Source of the DNA: Nocardia albiluteola
GTDB taxonomy: Bacteria > Actinomycetota > Actinomycetes > Mycobacteriales > Mycobacteriaceae
Assembly (NCBI RefSeq): GCF_018860155.1
Contig: NZ_JAHKNI010000005.1
Coordinates: 544,334-608,333 of the forward strand
Reading direction: 5' to 3'
Length of the DNA: 64,000 nt
Part shown: positions 7,971 through 16,188 of the stretch, one piece after another
Numbering within the stretch: the first letter of the stretch is position 1
Layout: the number at the start of each line of letters is the position of its first letter
Position numbers and translations under genes: made by a program
Notes under the pieces: model-generated
What the model was told of the DNA's origin: nothing
Databases searched by the model: none
What the model saw: the letters and a program-made list of their open reading frames with translations, nothing else

Positions 7971-8588
7971 TCAGCGGGGCGCTCGCCACATCGGCCACAT
8001 CGGCGGGCCGCCCTCGGTCGGGTCGAGTTCGCCGTCGGACTCGTAGCCGAAACGCTCGTAGTAGGGCACGTTTTCGGGCTTGCTGGACTCCAGGTACGAG
8101 GCGGCGCCGACCTCGTCGCAGTACTTCAGGCGGGGCGCGAGCAGCGCGTGCCCGAAGCCGCGTCCCCGCGCGGTCGGGAGCGTGCCGAGGAAGGCCAGGT
8201 ACCAGTGCGGTTCGGTGGGGTGATGGCGCGCCATCCGGTCCGCCAGCCGCGCGGCCGTCCCCAGCCTGCCGCGGAATCCGCGCCACAGTCCCGGCAGCAT
8301 GCGCAGCTGCGTCCACGCCGAAGGCGTCCAGACCCCGGGCGGAGCCCAGACGGCCACTCCGGCCATCGCGCCCGCGTCATCGATCGCCACGTCCACCGCG
8401 CCGGCGGCGAGGAACTGGTGGCGAACCTGGGCGGCGAACAACCGCGCCGCGCGCTCGGCGCGGGTCGTGGGATCCGGGATCAGCCAGCCGATGACCGGAT
8501 CGTCGGCGAAGGCCAGGCCCAGCACGCGCGCCAGTTCTGGAACATCGGATCGGGTTGCCGCGCGCACGATGCGCTCCATACGGTTCAC
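7971..8588 (-). CDS. GNAT-family N-acetyltransferase
   Basis: 205-residue Gcn5-related acyltransferase. The core (residues 90-185) has the acetyl-CoA-binding stretch LGTLPTARGRGFGHALL (motif A, R/Q-x-x-G-x-G/A) and a YYERFGYE near the C-terminus. The N-terminal AATRSDVPELARVLGLAFAD is the typical first strand and helix. The substrate is unknown. It ends eight bases from the convergent membrane protein gene. Confidence 0.85.
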   Translation of the reverse strand: MNRMERIVRAATRSDVPELARVLGLAFADDPVIGWLIPDPTTRAERAARLFAAQVRHQFLAAGAVDVAIDDAGAMAGVAVWAPPGVWTPSAWTQLRMLPGLWRGFRGRLGTAARLADRMARHHPTEPHWYLAFLGTLPTARGRGFGHALLAPRLKYCDEVGAASYLESSKPENVPYYERFGYESDGELDPTEGGPPMWPMWRAPR

Positions 8589-8598
8589 GATAGGCGAT

Positions 8599-9858
8599 TC
8601 ACGTGCCCATCTCGGCGAGCCGGGAGGCGAGGAAGGCGCGCTCGGTGTCGTTCTCGGTCAGCAGGATCGCCTCCTGGTAGGCGGTGCGTGCCTCGGGGGC
8701 GCGGCCGAGTTCGGCCAGGAAGTGGGCGCGGGCGGCGGCCAGGTAGCCGTACCCGGCCAGCTGCGGTTCGGCGGCCAGCTCGTCCAGCGCCGCCAGGCCC
8801 GTCTCGGGGCCCTGCGCCATGCCGCGCGCGACCGCCCGGTTCAGCGCCACCACGGGTGAGGGCCAGACGCCGATCAGCACGTCGTAGAGCCCGGCGATCT
8901 CGTGCCAGTCGGTCCGGTCGTAGCTCGGCGCCTCGGCATGTACCGCCGCGATCGCGGCCTGCAGCGCGTACCGACCCGGATTGCGCGACAACGCCACCCG
9001 GACCAGGGCGATGCCCTCGGCGATCTGCCCGTGATCCCAGCGGTCGCGGTCCTGTTCCGACAGGCGCAGCATGGTGCCGTCGTCCGCGGTGCGGGCCACC
9101 CGGCGGGCATCGGTCAGCAGGATGAGCGCGAGCAGTCCCGTGACCTCCTGGTTGTCGGGCTGCAGCGCGTGCAGCATGCGGGCCAGGTCGGTGGCACGTT
9201 CGATCAGATCGCGTCGGATCAGGGCCTCGCCCGAGGGCGCGGTGTGGCCGGTGGTGAACAGCAGGTGGATCACCGCGAGCACGCCCTCGATGCGCTCGGG
9301 GAGTTCGCGCGGGCCCGGCACGCGGTAGGGAATGCGGGCCGTGGCGATCTTCTTCTTGGCGCGGGTGATGCGCGCGGCCATCGTCGGCTCGGCGACCAGG
9401 AAGGCGTGTGCCACCTCGGCGGTGGTGAGGCCGCAGACCAGCCGCAGCGTCAGGGCCACCTGGGCCTCGGGGGACAGGGCGGGGTGACAGCAGGTGCAGA
9501 TCAGGCGCAGCCGGTCGTCGGGGATCTCCTCGAGGGCGGTGATGGCGGCGTTGGCGGGGTCCGGAGCCGGTTCGTCGTCGATCAGCAGCGGCAGTGCGCG
9601 CTGCATCGTCGACTGGCGGCGGAGCAGATCCAGCGCGCGGTTGCGCGCCACCGTCGTCAGCCAGGCGGCCGGGCGGGCCGGGATGCCGTGCTGTGCCCAG
9701 TTCGTCAGGGCCTGCGCGTAGGCGTCCTGCACGCATTCCTGGGCCAGATCCAGGTCCCGGGTGACGCGCACGGTCGAGGCGAGCACGAAGGCCCATTCGC
9801 GACGGTGCGCGTCGGCCACCGCCGCGGCGACATCGGAGTGAATCATGGTGCCGGCCAA
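8599..9858 (-). CDS. ECF42-group RNA polymerase sigma factor
   Basis: 419-residue ECF sigma factor with the long C-terminal extension typical of group ECF42. Sigma region 2 (about 10-75) includes DLDLAQECVQDAYAQAL and WLTTVARNRALDLLRR. Region 4 (about 120-175) includes LRLVCGLTTAEVAHAFLV. From about 190 onwards is a helical TPR-like (DUF6596) domain. ECF42 factors lack anti-sigma partners and are paired with DGPF proteins, as here (10016-10357). ATG 9858 or 9846 may start translation. Confidence 0.9.
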   Translation of the reverse strand: MAGTMIHSDVAAAVADAHRREWAFVLASTVRVTRDLDLAQECVQDAYAQALTNWAQHGIPARPAAWLTTVARNRALDLLRRQSTMQRALPLLIDDEPAPDPANAAITALEEIPDDRLRLICTCCHPALSPEAQVALTLRLVCGLTTAEVAHAFLVAEPTMAARITRAKKKIATARIPYRVPGPRELPERIEGVLAVIHLLFTTGHTAPSGEALIRRDLIERATDLARMLHALQPDNQEVTGLLALILLTDARRVARTADDGTMLRLSEQDRDRWDHGQIAEGIALVRVALSRNPGRYALQAAIAAVHAEAPSYDRTDWHEIAGLYDVLIGVWPSPVVALNRAVARGMAQGPETGLAALDELAAEPQLAGYGYLAAARAHFLAELGRAPEARTAYQEAILLTENDTERAFLASRLAEMGT

Positions 9859-9925
9859 CGTGATTCGATGACTCTGAAAGTACTTGGACCGCAGTCTATA
9901 TCGAGCCCTGGGACAACATGTGCGG

Positions 9926-9968
9926 GACCGATCCCGCGGCCACAGGTGCGGCGTGCGCGGGATCGGTC
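9926..9968 (-). terminator. Hairpin downstream of the DGPF gene
   Basis: Perfect 13-bp stem (9926-9938 with 9956-9968) and 17-base loop, between the DGPF gene and the ECF42 gene on the same strand. It suggests that the sigma factor gene has its own promoter; a TATAGA hexamer on the minus strand at about 9896-9901 is a candidate -10. Confidence 0.55.
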
Positions 9969-10015
9969 ACTGTGCGTGCGGCGAATCATGATGTGGTGGG
10001 CAATGATTCGGAGGG

Positions 10016-10357
10016 TCAGTTGAAGACCCGGATGGGGCGCACCTCGACGCCGCCGCCCTCCATCGGCACCTGCTTGGCGATCGCCAGCGCGGCGTCCAGG
10101 TCGGGCGCCTCGATCAGGTAGTAGCCGCCCAGCTGTTCCTTCGTCTCGGCGAACGGGCCGTCGGTCACGACGAAGCCGCCGGCGCCGTCCGGCCGGATGG
10201 CGGTGCCGGTGTGGCTGCGCTCGAGCGCGTTGCCGCCGGCCAGCGACGGTCCGTTGTGCTCCATGAAATTCTGGTGGGCCCGCATCATCGGCGCCTCGGG
10301 TGCAGGCTCGTCCAGAACGCGCTCGTCCTGGTAGATCAGAACCAGATATTGCGACAT
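10016..10357 (-). CDS. DGPF (YCII-related) protein, ECF42 partner
   Basis: 113-residue YCII-related protein. It begins MSQYLVLIYQDE and carries the name-giving DGPF motif (VTDGPFAETKEQLGGYYLIE). Proteins of this class are the main conserved targets of ECF42 sigma factors; their biochemical role is unknown. ATG 10357 was chosen over upstream in-frame codons because it matches the family N-terminus and follows AAGGAC. An ECF42-type promoter motif sits 52-78 bases upstream. Confidence 0.9.
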   Translation of the reverse strand: MSQYLVLIYQDERVLDEPAPEAPMMRAHQNFMEHNGPSLAGGNALERSHTGTAIRPDGAGGFVVTDGPFAETKEQLGGYYLIEAPDLDAALAIAKQVPMEGGGVEVRPIRVFN

Positions 10358-10408
10358 GGTGAAAGTCCTTCGAACTGGTGGCCCGCCTTTCGGACCATTC
10401 AACTCTCC

Positions 10409-10435
10409 GACGTGCACCCCGCGGTGAAATCGACA
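10409..10435 (-). promoter_or_regulatory. ECF42-type promoter of the DGPF gene
   Basis: Reading the minus strand, TGTCGA (10435-10430) is followed by 17 bases and CGTC (10412-10409). This fits the published ECF42 promoter pattern from Streptomyces venezuelae (TGTCGA at -35, CGA/TC at -10, from memory). Confidence 0.6.
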
Positions 10436-10473
10436 TCCACCGGAAGAAGTTTCCGGCGTTTTCTCCCCGGGCC

Positions 10474-10950
10474 TCAGCGCGAGGCGAGCTGGGTCAGTGC
10501 GTCGCCGGTCAGGCGATACCCGGTCCACTCGTCCTGGGGTGTGGCGCCCAGCGACTTGTAGAAGTCGATCGAGGGGGTGTTCCAGTCCAGCACCGACCAG
10601 TCCACGCGGCGGTACCCCTGGTCGACGGCCTCGCGCGCCAGCGCCGCCAGCAGCGCCTTGCCCAGGCCCAGTCCGCGCGCCTGCGGCTTGACGAACAGAT
10701 CCTCGAGGTAGATGCCGTGCGTGCCGGTCCAGGTGCTGTAGTTCAGGAACCAGATCGCGCAGCCGAGCACCTCACCGCCCGAATCACGCTGTGCCACATG
10801 GGCGAACAGCTTCGGTTCCGGGCCGAACAGCGCCGCGTGCAGCTGCTCGTCGGTGAGGGTGCATTCGTCGCGCGCCCGCTCGTACTCGGCCAGGTCGTAG
10901 ACGAGGCCGACCATCGCGGGCACGTCGTCGGGTGTAGCGCGGCGGATCAT
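10474..10950 (-). CDS. GNAT N-acetyltransferase, diamine-acetyltransferase-like
   Basis: 158-residue GNAT enzyme resembling spermidine/spermine acetyltransferase SAT1. Signatures are GIYLEDLFVKPQARGLGLGK (acetyl-CoA loop R-G-L-G-L-G-K), then VDWSVLDWNTPSIDFYKSLG, the characteristic W-N-x3-I-x2-Y. By position it corresponds to M. tuberculosis Rv3216. The substrate is inferred to be a small amine but not proven. Confidence 0.88.
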   Translation of the reverse strand: MIRRATPDDVPAMVGLVYDLAEYERARDECTLTDEQLHAALFGPEPKLFAHVAQRDSGGEVLGCAIWFLNYSTWTGTHGIYLEDLFVKPQARGLGLGKALLAALAREAVDQGYRRVDWSVLDWNTPSIDFYKSLGATPQDEWTGYRLTGDALTQLASR

Positions 10951-11002
10951 GAGGCTCCTTCGATCGGGAAAGGTGGTGTGCTGCGGTGTCCCGGCGCCGG
11001 GA

Positions 11003-11629
11003 CTATCGGCCCAGGCCGTCGAGGTCCGAGACGATGTTGTGCGCCCGGATCGTGCGGGTGCGGTGCTCGTGGCCCAGGACGCTGATCGCGGCGGTCGACA
11101 GATAGAACCGGCGCCCCTCCCGCACCTCGAGTTCGGCCCAGCGGGCGATCAGCACCCGGGAGAAGTGCCCGTGGCCGACCAACACCACGTCGCGGTTCTG
11201 CAGCTCCGGCTCCACCTTGGCCAGCACCCGATCCGCCCGCTCCCGCACCTGGGCGGCGGATTCGCCCCCCGGCACCGGATCGGTGAAGATCGTCCATCCC
11301 GGCACGCTCCGCTCGATCTCCGGCGTGGTCAGCCCCTCGTAGTCGCCGTAGTCCCATTCGACCAGATCGTCATCGATCTGCACCTCCGTCAGCCCCGCCA
11401 GCTCGGCGGTGTGCACCGCCCGCTGCCTCGGGCTGCACAACACCAGCGGATCGGAAAGCCGCAGGCCTTCGAGCACGCTCCGGGCCGCCCTGGCCTGCTC
11501 TTCCCCGACCTCGGTCAGCGGAATATCGGTCCGCCCTGTATGCCGGTGCCCCTTCGACCACTCGGTCTCCCCGTGCCGCAGCACAACCACCCGGAACTCC
11601 GTCGCGGAACCACTCATACGCTCGATCAT
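11003..11629 (-). CDS. Histidine phosphatase superfamily acid phosphatase (Rv3214/Gpm2-like)
   Basis: 208 residues with the phosphohistidine motif LRHGETEW (R18-H19-G20-E21), a second conserved RAVHTAEL segment, EWDYGDYEG and the C-terminal VGHGHFSR catalytic histidine. M. tuberculosis Rv3214 was annotated as phosphoglycerate mutase 2 but acts as an acid phosphatase, so a broad-specificity phosphatase is the safer call. Start ATG 11629 or ATG 11617 (MSGSATEF). Confidence 0.9.
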   Translation of the reverse strand: MIERMSGSATEFRVVVLRHGETEWSKGHRHTGRTDIPLTEVGEEQARAARSVLEGLRLSDPLVLCSPRQRAVHTAELAGLTEVQIDDDLVEWDYGDYEGLTTPEIERSVPGWTIFTDPVPGGESAAQVRERADRVLAKVEPELQNRDVVLVGHGHFSRVLIARWAELEVREGRRFYLSTAAISVLGHEHRTRTIRAHNIVSDLDGLGR

Positions 11630-11686
11630 GCCGGATGGCGGTTTCCGCCCCAGCCGGGCGGCCCGCGGAACAGGCCACCCTCAACC

Positions 11687-11950
11687 TCACCACCGATGGC
11701 AGCGGTGGTCCCAGTGGCCCCAGCCGTCGTGGTCGTCGTTGTGCCAGAAGCCGTGGCGGTCGCAGTGCCAGTCGTTGTGGTGCCAGTCGCCCGGGTCGTG
11801 CCAGCCGGGGTTGTTGTAGCCGCCCCAGTCGTTGTCCTGTTGTGCGGGAAGGGTGTACGACGGCGCGGCGGCGGCGGTGCCCGCTACCGGGCCGATGAGC
11901 AGGGCGCCGGCGGTGAGGGCGATGAACGTTGCGGACAGTTTCTGCTTCAT
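11687..11950 (-). CDS. Small secreted His/Trp/Asp-rich protein
   Basis: 87 residues from ATG 11950. A Sec signal peptide (MKQKLSATFIALTAGALLIG, cleavage after an AxA near residue 29) is followed by a short mature region dominated by H, W, D, G and N (for example DWHHNDWHCDRHGFWHNDDH) with two cysteines that could form a disulfide. I do not recognise a family. The histidine/aspartate density suggests metal binding. An in-frame upstream extension lacks sense as a leader. Confidence 0.65.
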   Translation of the reverse strand: MKQKLSATFIALTAGALLIGPVAGTAAAAPSYTLPAQQDNDWGGYNNPGWHDPGDWHHNDWHCDRHGFWHNDDHDGWGHWDHRCHRW

Positions 11951-12077
11951 GATGATCTCTCCGGTAGTTTGTTGCCCCGACCTCGAAGTCATTGCACGCC
12001 CCCGGGGTTCCGGACGCAATGACCTCGAGCGGATTCACAGCCGATTCACGTGCTCGGCACACGAGCGGAGGGTAGGC

Positions 12078-12386
12078 CTACCGGAAGTACACCAGCACGC
12101 GGCCGGGGTTGGCGGGGTCGGTTTCCCTGCGCGCGTACAGCTTTCGGATGTGCTTCTGGTCGAGGAAGCGCAGCACGCGGGTGTGGAGCTGGCCGGAGCC
12201 CTTGCCCGGGATGATTTCGGCGACCGATGCCCCGGAGGCGGCCGAGGTGACGAGGAATTGGCGCATGGCCAGGTCGATGTCGCGGTTGTTCCGGAAGATG
12301 GGGTGGAGATCCAAACTGAGCACGATCAATCCTAAGTCTGGATCTGTCTGCCCTGGTCTCCATTCTTTCGTGAGAACATCAATCAT
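12078..12386 (-). CDS. Smr-domain protein
   Basis: 102-residue stand-alone Smr (small MutS-related) domain, a nuclease or nucleic-acid-binding fold. The LDLHP motif (residues about 25-29) and IIPGKGSGQLHTRVLRFLD (the HGxG-like loop, here PGKGSG) are the two family signatures. The C-terminus RVLVYF is the usual last strand. It has no neighbour that suggests a role. Confidence 0.85.
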   Translation of the reverse strand: MIDVLTKEWRPGQTDPDLGLIVLSLDLHPIFRNNRDIDLAMRQFLVTSAASGASVAEIIPGKGSGQLHTRVLRFLDQKHIRKLYARRETDPANPGRVLVYFR

Positions 12387-12420
12387 CCCAGGCGGTGACC
12401 GGGTCGTGCCATCGGTCTGG

Positions 12421-13515
12421 TCAGTTCTTGCGGTTGAACACGTCCGTGCCGAACCGTGGCAAGCCGGGCGAGGCGGCGTAACCGAGATGCGGCAGGCCGA
12501 ACGTGTCCTCGATGCTCGCCAGCAGCGAGTAGTGGTTGTACGGCGTATCGCTCCAGGTGTTCGGGGCGGTGTAGCGCGGGGAAATCACCAATGCACCGAC
12601 GCGACCGCCACCCATACCGGTCAGGCCCGGCAGTGCCGCGTTCGGCCCGGGGCCCTCACCGCAGCATGCCGAGGCATCCTGTTGTGGCCCATCGGATTCG
12701 TCGAAGGTGATGATCAACACGCCGTCCTGTTGGAATGCCGGCGCGGATGCGATCACCGGAACCCATTGCCGCAGCCATGAATCCGCCGACGCCAGGCCGC
12801 CGGGCGCACCCGTCACGCAGGGCGAGTCATGTCCGTCGTCGCACAGGTTCGGGGTGATGAAGGAGAGGTTCGGTGTCGTGGATGGTTGCGCCAGATCGGT
12901 CTTCAACGCGGTCAAGTCGACGTCCCGGCTCTGGCAGTCCGGCGAATCGATGATCTCGTGGAAGTACACGAACGGGTTGTGCCGCGCCGCGTACTGACTG
13001 GTGGTCGTGGCCTTCTGGGTGGTGTCCTGGGTCCCGATGGCCGGATGCCGACACGGAGTCCCCATATCCTCCATGTAGCCCTTCCAGGTCTTGCCCGCGG
13101 CGCTGAGCTGGCCCGCGAGAGTGTGCACCGAGGTCGGATAGACACACCCCTGGCCCACCGCCTGCTGTGGTGGCACCGTGCCGGTGGCGGCGAAATCGGT
13201 GTAGATCTGGCAATCGGCCTGAGTTTGCGTGTTCGGGCCTTGACCCGATATCTGCGCGATGTAGTTGTCCAGGCTGTTGTGCCCGATACCGTAATACTGC
13301 GACAGCAGCACACCCTGAGCGCGCAGCGTCCGGCTCAGATACGGCGCCGCCGAAGAGGCGCCCCAGGTCTCGTCGAAGCCCTTGTTCTCCAGCTGAATGA
13401 TGAAAACGTGTCCCCCCGACGGCACCGCGGCGGCCGCGGGTCGGCTCGCACCCGTAGTCAGCGCGGATACGACCAGCGCTACGACGGCACAGAAATAGGT
13501 GAATCGTCGGGTCAT
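12421..13515 (-). CDS. Secreted phosphoesterase (acid phosphatase-like, alkaline phosphatase superfamily)
   Basis: 364 residues from ATG 13515 with a Sec signal peptide (VVALVVSALTTGASRPAAAA). The mature part is a phosphoesterase-family (Pfam 04185) hydrolase. It opens with VFIIQLENKGFDETWG, has the HNSLDNYIAQISGQ phosphate-binding segment (replacing the E-N-x-S-F of relatives) and GVLIITFDESDG with metal-binding acidic residues, then VISPRYTAPNTWSDTPYNHYS. Ten cysteines suggest disulfides outside the cell. Its start overlaps the stop of the upstream phospholipase C-like gene (TGATG), so the two form an operon. Confidence 0.85.
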   Translation of the reverse strand: MTRRFTYFCAVVALVVSALTTGASRPAAAAVPSGGHVFIIQLENKGFDETWGASSAAPYLSRTLRAQGVLLSQYYGIGHNSLDNYIAQISGQGPNTQTQADCQIYTDFAATGTVPPQQAVGQGCVYPTSVHTLAGQLSAAGKTWKGYMEDMGTPCRHPAIGTQDTTQKATTTSQYAARHNPFVYFHEIIDSPDCQSRDVDLTALKTDLAQPSTTPNLSFITPNLCDDGHDSPCVTGAPGGLASADSWLRQWVPVIASAPAFQQDGVLIITFDESDGPQQDASACCGEGPGPNAALPGLTGMGGGRVGALVISPRYTAPNTWSDTPYNHYSLLASIEDTFGLPHLGYAASPGLPRFGTDVFNRKN

Positions 13516-14813
13516 CAGACACTCCATTTCAGCGAGGCGGCCAGTGATTGCAGGGCGTTCCAGTCCTCGAAGTCCGCGACGACGGCCGGTGCGCACACGC
13601 CGCCGGCCATCGGTGGTACGACCCATTGCGGCGCAGCGTGATTCGGCGCACTGCTGAAGTCGAGAACCTCGGCGAGGTTGTTGGCATTCGTGTCGCGCGG
13701 CGTCAAAGGTGCTAGTCCCCAACGCCATTCGATGGCCTTCAGCACCGACGTGTGATCGTAGACGTTCTTCGCGACGTAACCGCGCCGTGCCAGCGGCGAT
13801 ATCACCAGGCATGGCACCCGGAACCCACGTAGTCCCCAATCCGGGTTCGCATCCGGTGCGACCTGCGGACGAACGTGATCGAAGAACCCGCCCCACTCGT
13901 CGTAGTTGATGATCAGCAGTGTGCGTGACCAGGCCGGGCTGCTGGTGACCGCCCTGTACACCTGGTTCAGGAATATCTGTCCAGCCCGGATATCGGCATG
14001 CGGGTGATCGTCGGCCGAGGTTCCGGTGTCCTCGTCGAGGAATTTGGGATCGACGAAGGAGACCTGGGGCAGCGTCCCGGCCGCACAATCGGTGAGGAAC
14101 GCGCTGAACGGGTGGCTGATCGGCAGGTATTTGGTGCCCCAGAGCGCCAGGAAGGGCACGTCGTTGTAGTAGTAGCGGCCCTGCAGTCCGGCCGCTGCCA
14201 GGCGATCCCAGATCGTAGGCAGGGTCGAGATGGTGGTCGAGTTGTGGATGCGGTCCGTTTGCGCCGCATGCTGATAGAAGCGGTTCGGATAGGTCTCGGC
14301 CATGATCGCGGAGAAGTAGTTGTCGCACACGGTCCATGCGGGTGCGGCATTGCCGTAGAAGCCCAGATCACCCGATTGGTAATAGCCGATGCAGAATTCG
14401 TCGTTCTGGCCCGCCCGCAGCCACCCGTCACAAGCTCCGTTGTTGTACTCGACGCGTCCGCCCTCGAACGAATGGTCCGGATCGTTGTACTGGCAACCCT
14501 GGGTGGTCTGCAGGTGAAAAGTGTTGTGCGGCTGACCATTTTTGTCGAGGTAGGTCAGCCCTGCCTGTTTCCCGTTCGCCCCGGGCAGCCATCCCAGATA
14601 GTGATCGAACGATCGGTTTTCCATCATGACCACAACGATGTGATCGATGCCGGAGTCCGCGGGCACGGGTAGCGGCGCTGCCGTTGCCCGGGGACTCTTC
14701 GAGGTGATTGCGGCACCGAGTGCGGCCATACCGGCACCGGCGAGCACGGCTCGGCGGGTGGTGCGAGGGGATGAATCTGTCACGCAATAAACATCGCGCC
14801 TGCGATTACTCAA
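13515..14813 (-). CDS. Tat-exported phospholipase C/acid phosphatase family enzyme
   Basis: 432 residues. A twin-arginine signal (TTRRAVLAGAGMAALGAA) begins about residue 17. The Pfam 04185 domain starts at HIVVVMMENRSFDHYLGW, where E-N-R-S-F-D-H is the catalytic/metal signature of bacterial phospholipase C and AcpA-type enzymes. A second metal-site segment is DEWGGFFDHV. Substrate (phosphatidylcholine or other phosphoester) is unresolved. Translation may start at GTG 14780 rather than ATG 14813. It is coupled to the next phosphoesterase. Confidence 0.87.
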   Translation of the reverse strand: MSNRRRDVYCVTDSSPRTTRRAVLAGAGMAALGAAITSKSPRATAAPLPVPADSGIDHIVVVMMENRSFDHYLGWLPGANGKQAGLTYLDKNGQPHNTFHLQTTQGCQYNDPDHSFEGGRVEYNNGACDGWLRAGQNDEFCIGYYQSGDLGFYGNAAPAWTVCDNYFSAIMAETYPNRFYQHAAQTDRIHNSTTISTLPTIWDRLAAAGLQGRYYYNDVPFLALWGTKYLPISHPFSAFLTDCAAGTLPQVSFVDPKFLDEDTGTSADDHPHADIRAGQIFLNQVYRAVTSSPAWSRTLLIINYDEWGGFFDHVRPQVAPDANPDWGLRGFRVPCLVISPLARRGYVAKNVYDHTSVLKAIEWRWGLAPLTPRDTNANNLAEVLDFSSAPNHAAPQWVVPPMAGGVCAPAVVADFEDWNALQSLAASLKWSV

Positions 14814-14884
14814 AGGTAGCCAGAGTGGTACGGCTTTGCGAGAACCGCATGAACACTAACAGTCGCAAGCCCGCTGCTGGTTCG

Positions 14885-15346
14885 CTAGGGATGCGAGGGT
14901 TCGGGTGGGGATGGGTGGGGGGAACCGGCGACGCCGAGCAGACGGCGTAATTCGCGGCGATCGGGGGCGGTGAGGTTGGACAGGGCTCGGCGTTCGGCCT
15001 CGAGCATGAGGGGATCTATACGGTCCAGGAGGGATCTGCCGTCGCGGGTGAGGGTGGTGGGGAGGGAGCGGCCGGACGATGCGGTGGTGGGGCGGGCTAC
15101 CAGGCCGCGGGCCTGGAGCTCGCGGATCACCTTGTTCATCGCCTGCGGTGAGACCCCGGCGTTGCGTGAGAGTTGCGCGTTGGACTGCTCGGGGGACTGG
15201 GACAGCATGCGCAGGCAGAGATATTCGGGGAAGGCCAGTTCCAGCGGTTCCAGCACCGTCGCGGTCACCTCGGCGCGCAACGCCGACATCACTCGGTACA
15301 GAAGGTAACCGAGGGGCTTTTCCTCGAAACCCTCCATGCCGAACAT
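14885..15346 (-). CDS. MarR-family transcriptional regulator
   Basis: About 153 residues (wHTH with QLSRNAGVSPQAMNKVIREL and wing RPTTASSGRSLPTTLT). ATG 15346 is preferred to ATG 15373 because a start at 15373 would run through the palindrome at 15358-15370. An ATATGT -10-like hexamer (15358-15353 on this strand) would place the transcript start exactly on ATG 15346, that is leaderless. The divergent methyltransferase is the likely target. Confidence 0.85.
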   Translation of the reverse strand: MFGMEGFEEKPLGYLLYRVMSALRAEVTATVLEPLELAFPEYLCLRMLSQSPEQSNAQLSRNAGVSPQAMNKVIRELQARGLVARPTTASSGRSLPTTLTRDGRSLLDRIDPLMLEAERRALSNLTAPDRRELRRLLGVAGSPHPSPPEPSHP

Positions 15347-15357
15347 CTTGACACATA

Positions 15358-15370
15358 TCAACCAGGTTGA
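15358..15370. promoter_or_regulatory. Palindrome TCAACC-A-GGTTGA, candidate MarR operator
   Basis: A perfect 6-1-6 inverted repeat between the divergent marR and methyltransferase starts. TTGACA at 15348-15353 and TACCAT at 15373-15378 (19-base spacer) form a plausible promoter for the methyltransferase overlapping the palindrome, so bound MarR would block both genes. Confidence 0.55.
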
Positions 15371-15384
15371 CATACCATAGGGAG

Positions 15385-16077
15385 ATGACGAGTCCTTCGA
15401 ATGAAGCGATGTTCGAATCCGCCTACCGTGGCCAGGCTCCCGAACTGGGTGAGGGGAACCGGCCGCCGTGGAGTCTCGGGGAACCTCAGCCCGAGATCGC
15501 CGCGCTCATCGACGGGGGGAAGTTCCACGGCGAGGTGCTCGACGCCGGCTGCGGTGAGGCCGCGGCGTCGCTCTATCTCGCCGAAAAGGGTTTCACGACA
15601 GTCGGTCTCGACCAGTCATCCACGGCCGTCGAACTCGCGCGCGCCGAGGCCGCTCGGCGCGGCCTGGCCAACGCCAGCTTCGAGGTCGCCGACATCAGCT
15701 CGTTCACCGGCTACGACGGGCGCTTCGGCACCATCGTCGACAGCACCCTGTTCCACTCGATGCCGGTCGAATTGCGCAAGGGCTACCAGGAATCCATCGT
15801 GCGCGCCGCGGCCCCCGGCGCCTCCTACTTCGTGCTGGTCTTCGACCGCGGCGCGCTGCCCGAACAGGCCCCGGTCAACCCCGTCACCGAGCAGGAGTTG
15901 CGGGAAGTAGTCGGTGCGTACTGGACGATCGATGAGATCCGCCCGGCCCGCATTCACGCCAACATCCCGGACAATTTCGCCGGCTTCGGGGATTTCGTCC
16001 GGGAGGAAGGCCTCCGCGACGAGGGCCCGGGCCGCAAATCGGTACCCGCCTGGCTGCTGTCGGCACACCTGGCCTGA
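15385..16077 (+). CDS. Class I SAM-dependent methyltransferase
   Basis: 230 residues. SAM-binding motif I is EVLDAGCGEAAASLYLAEKG, followed by VGLDQSSTAVELARAEA (acidic ribose-binding residue) and FGTIVDSTLFHSMP. The N-terminus (FESAYRGQAPELGEGNRPPW) resembles mycobacterial small-molecule/thiopurine-type methyltransferases; the substrate is unknown. ATG 15385 is seven bases after a TACCAT -10, so it may be leaderless although GGGAG precedes it. Divergently arranged with its likely MarR repressor. Confidence 0.88.
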   Translation: MTSPSNEAMFESAYRGQAPELGEGNRPPWSLGEPQPEIAALIDGGKFHGEVLDAGCGEAAASLYLAEKGFTTVGLDQSSTAVELARAEAARRGLANASFEVADISSFTGYDGRFGTIVDSTLFHSMPVELRKGYQESIVRAAAPGASYFVLVFDRGALPEQAPVNPVTEQELREVVGAYWTIDEIRPARIHANIPDNFAGFGDFVREEGLRDEGPGRKSVPAWLLSAHLA

Positions 16078-16188
16078 ACCGGGGCGCACCGTCGTTCGCC
16101 GTGTGCTCGGTGACGCCCTGGGGCGGCACCGAGCGGTCCGCGGCCGCTGGCCGATTCCGGTCTGCGGACGCGGACGTCGAACGGCGGC

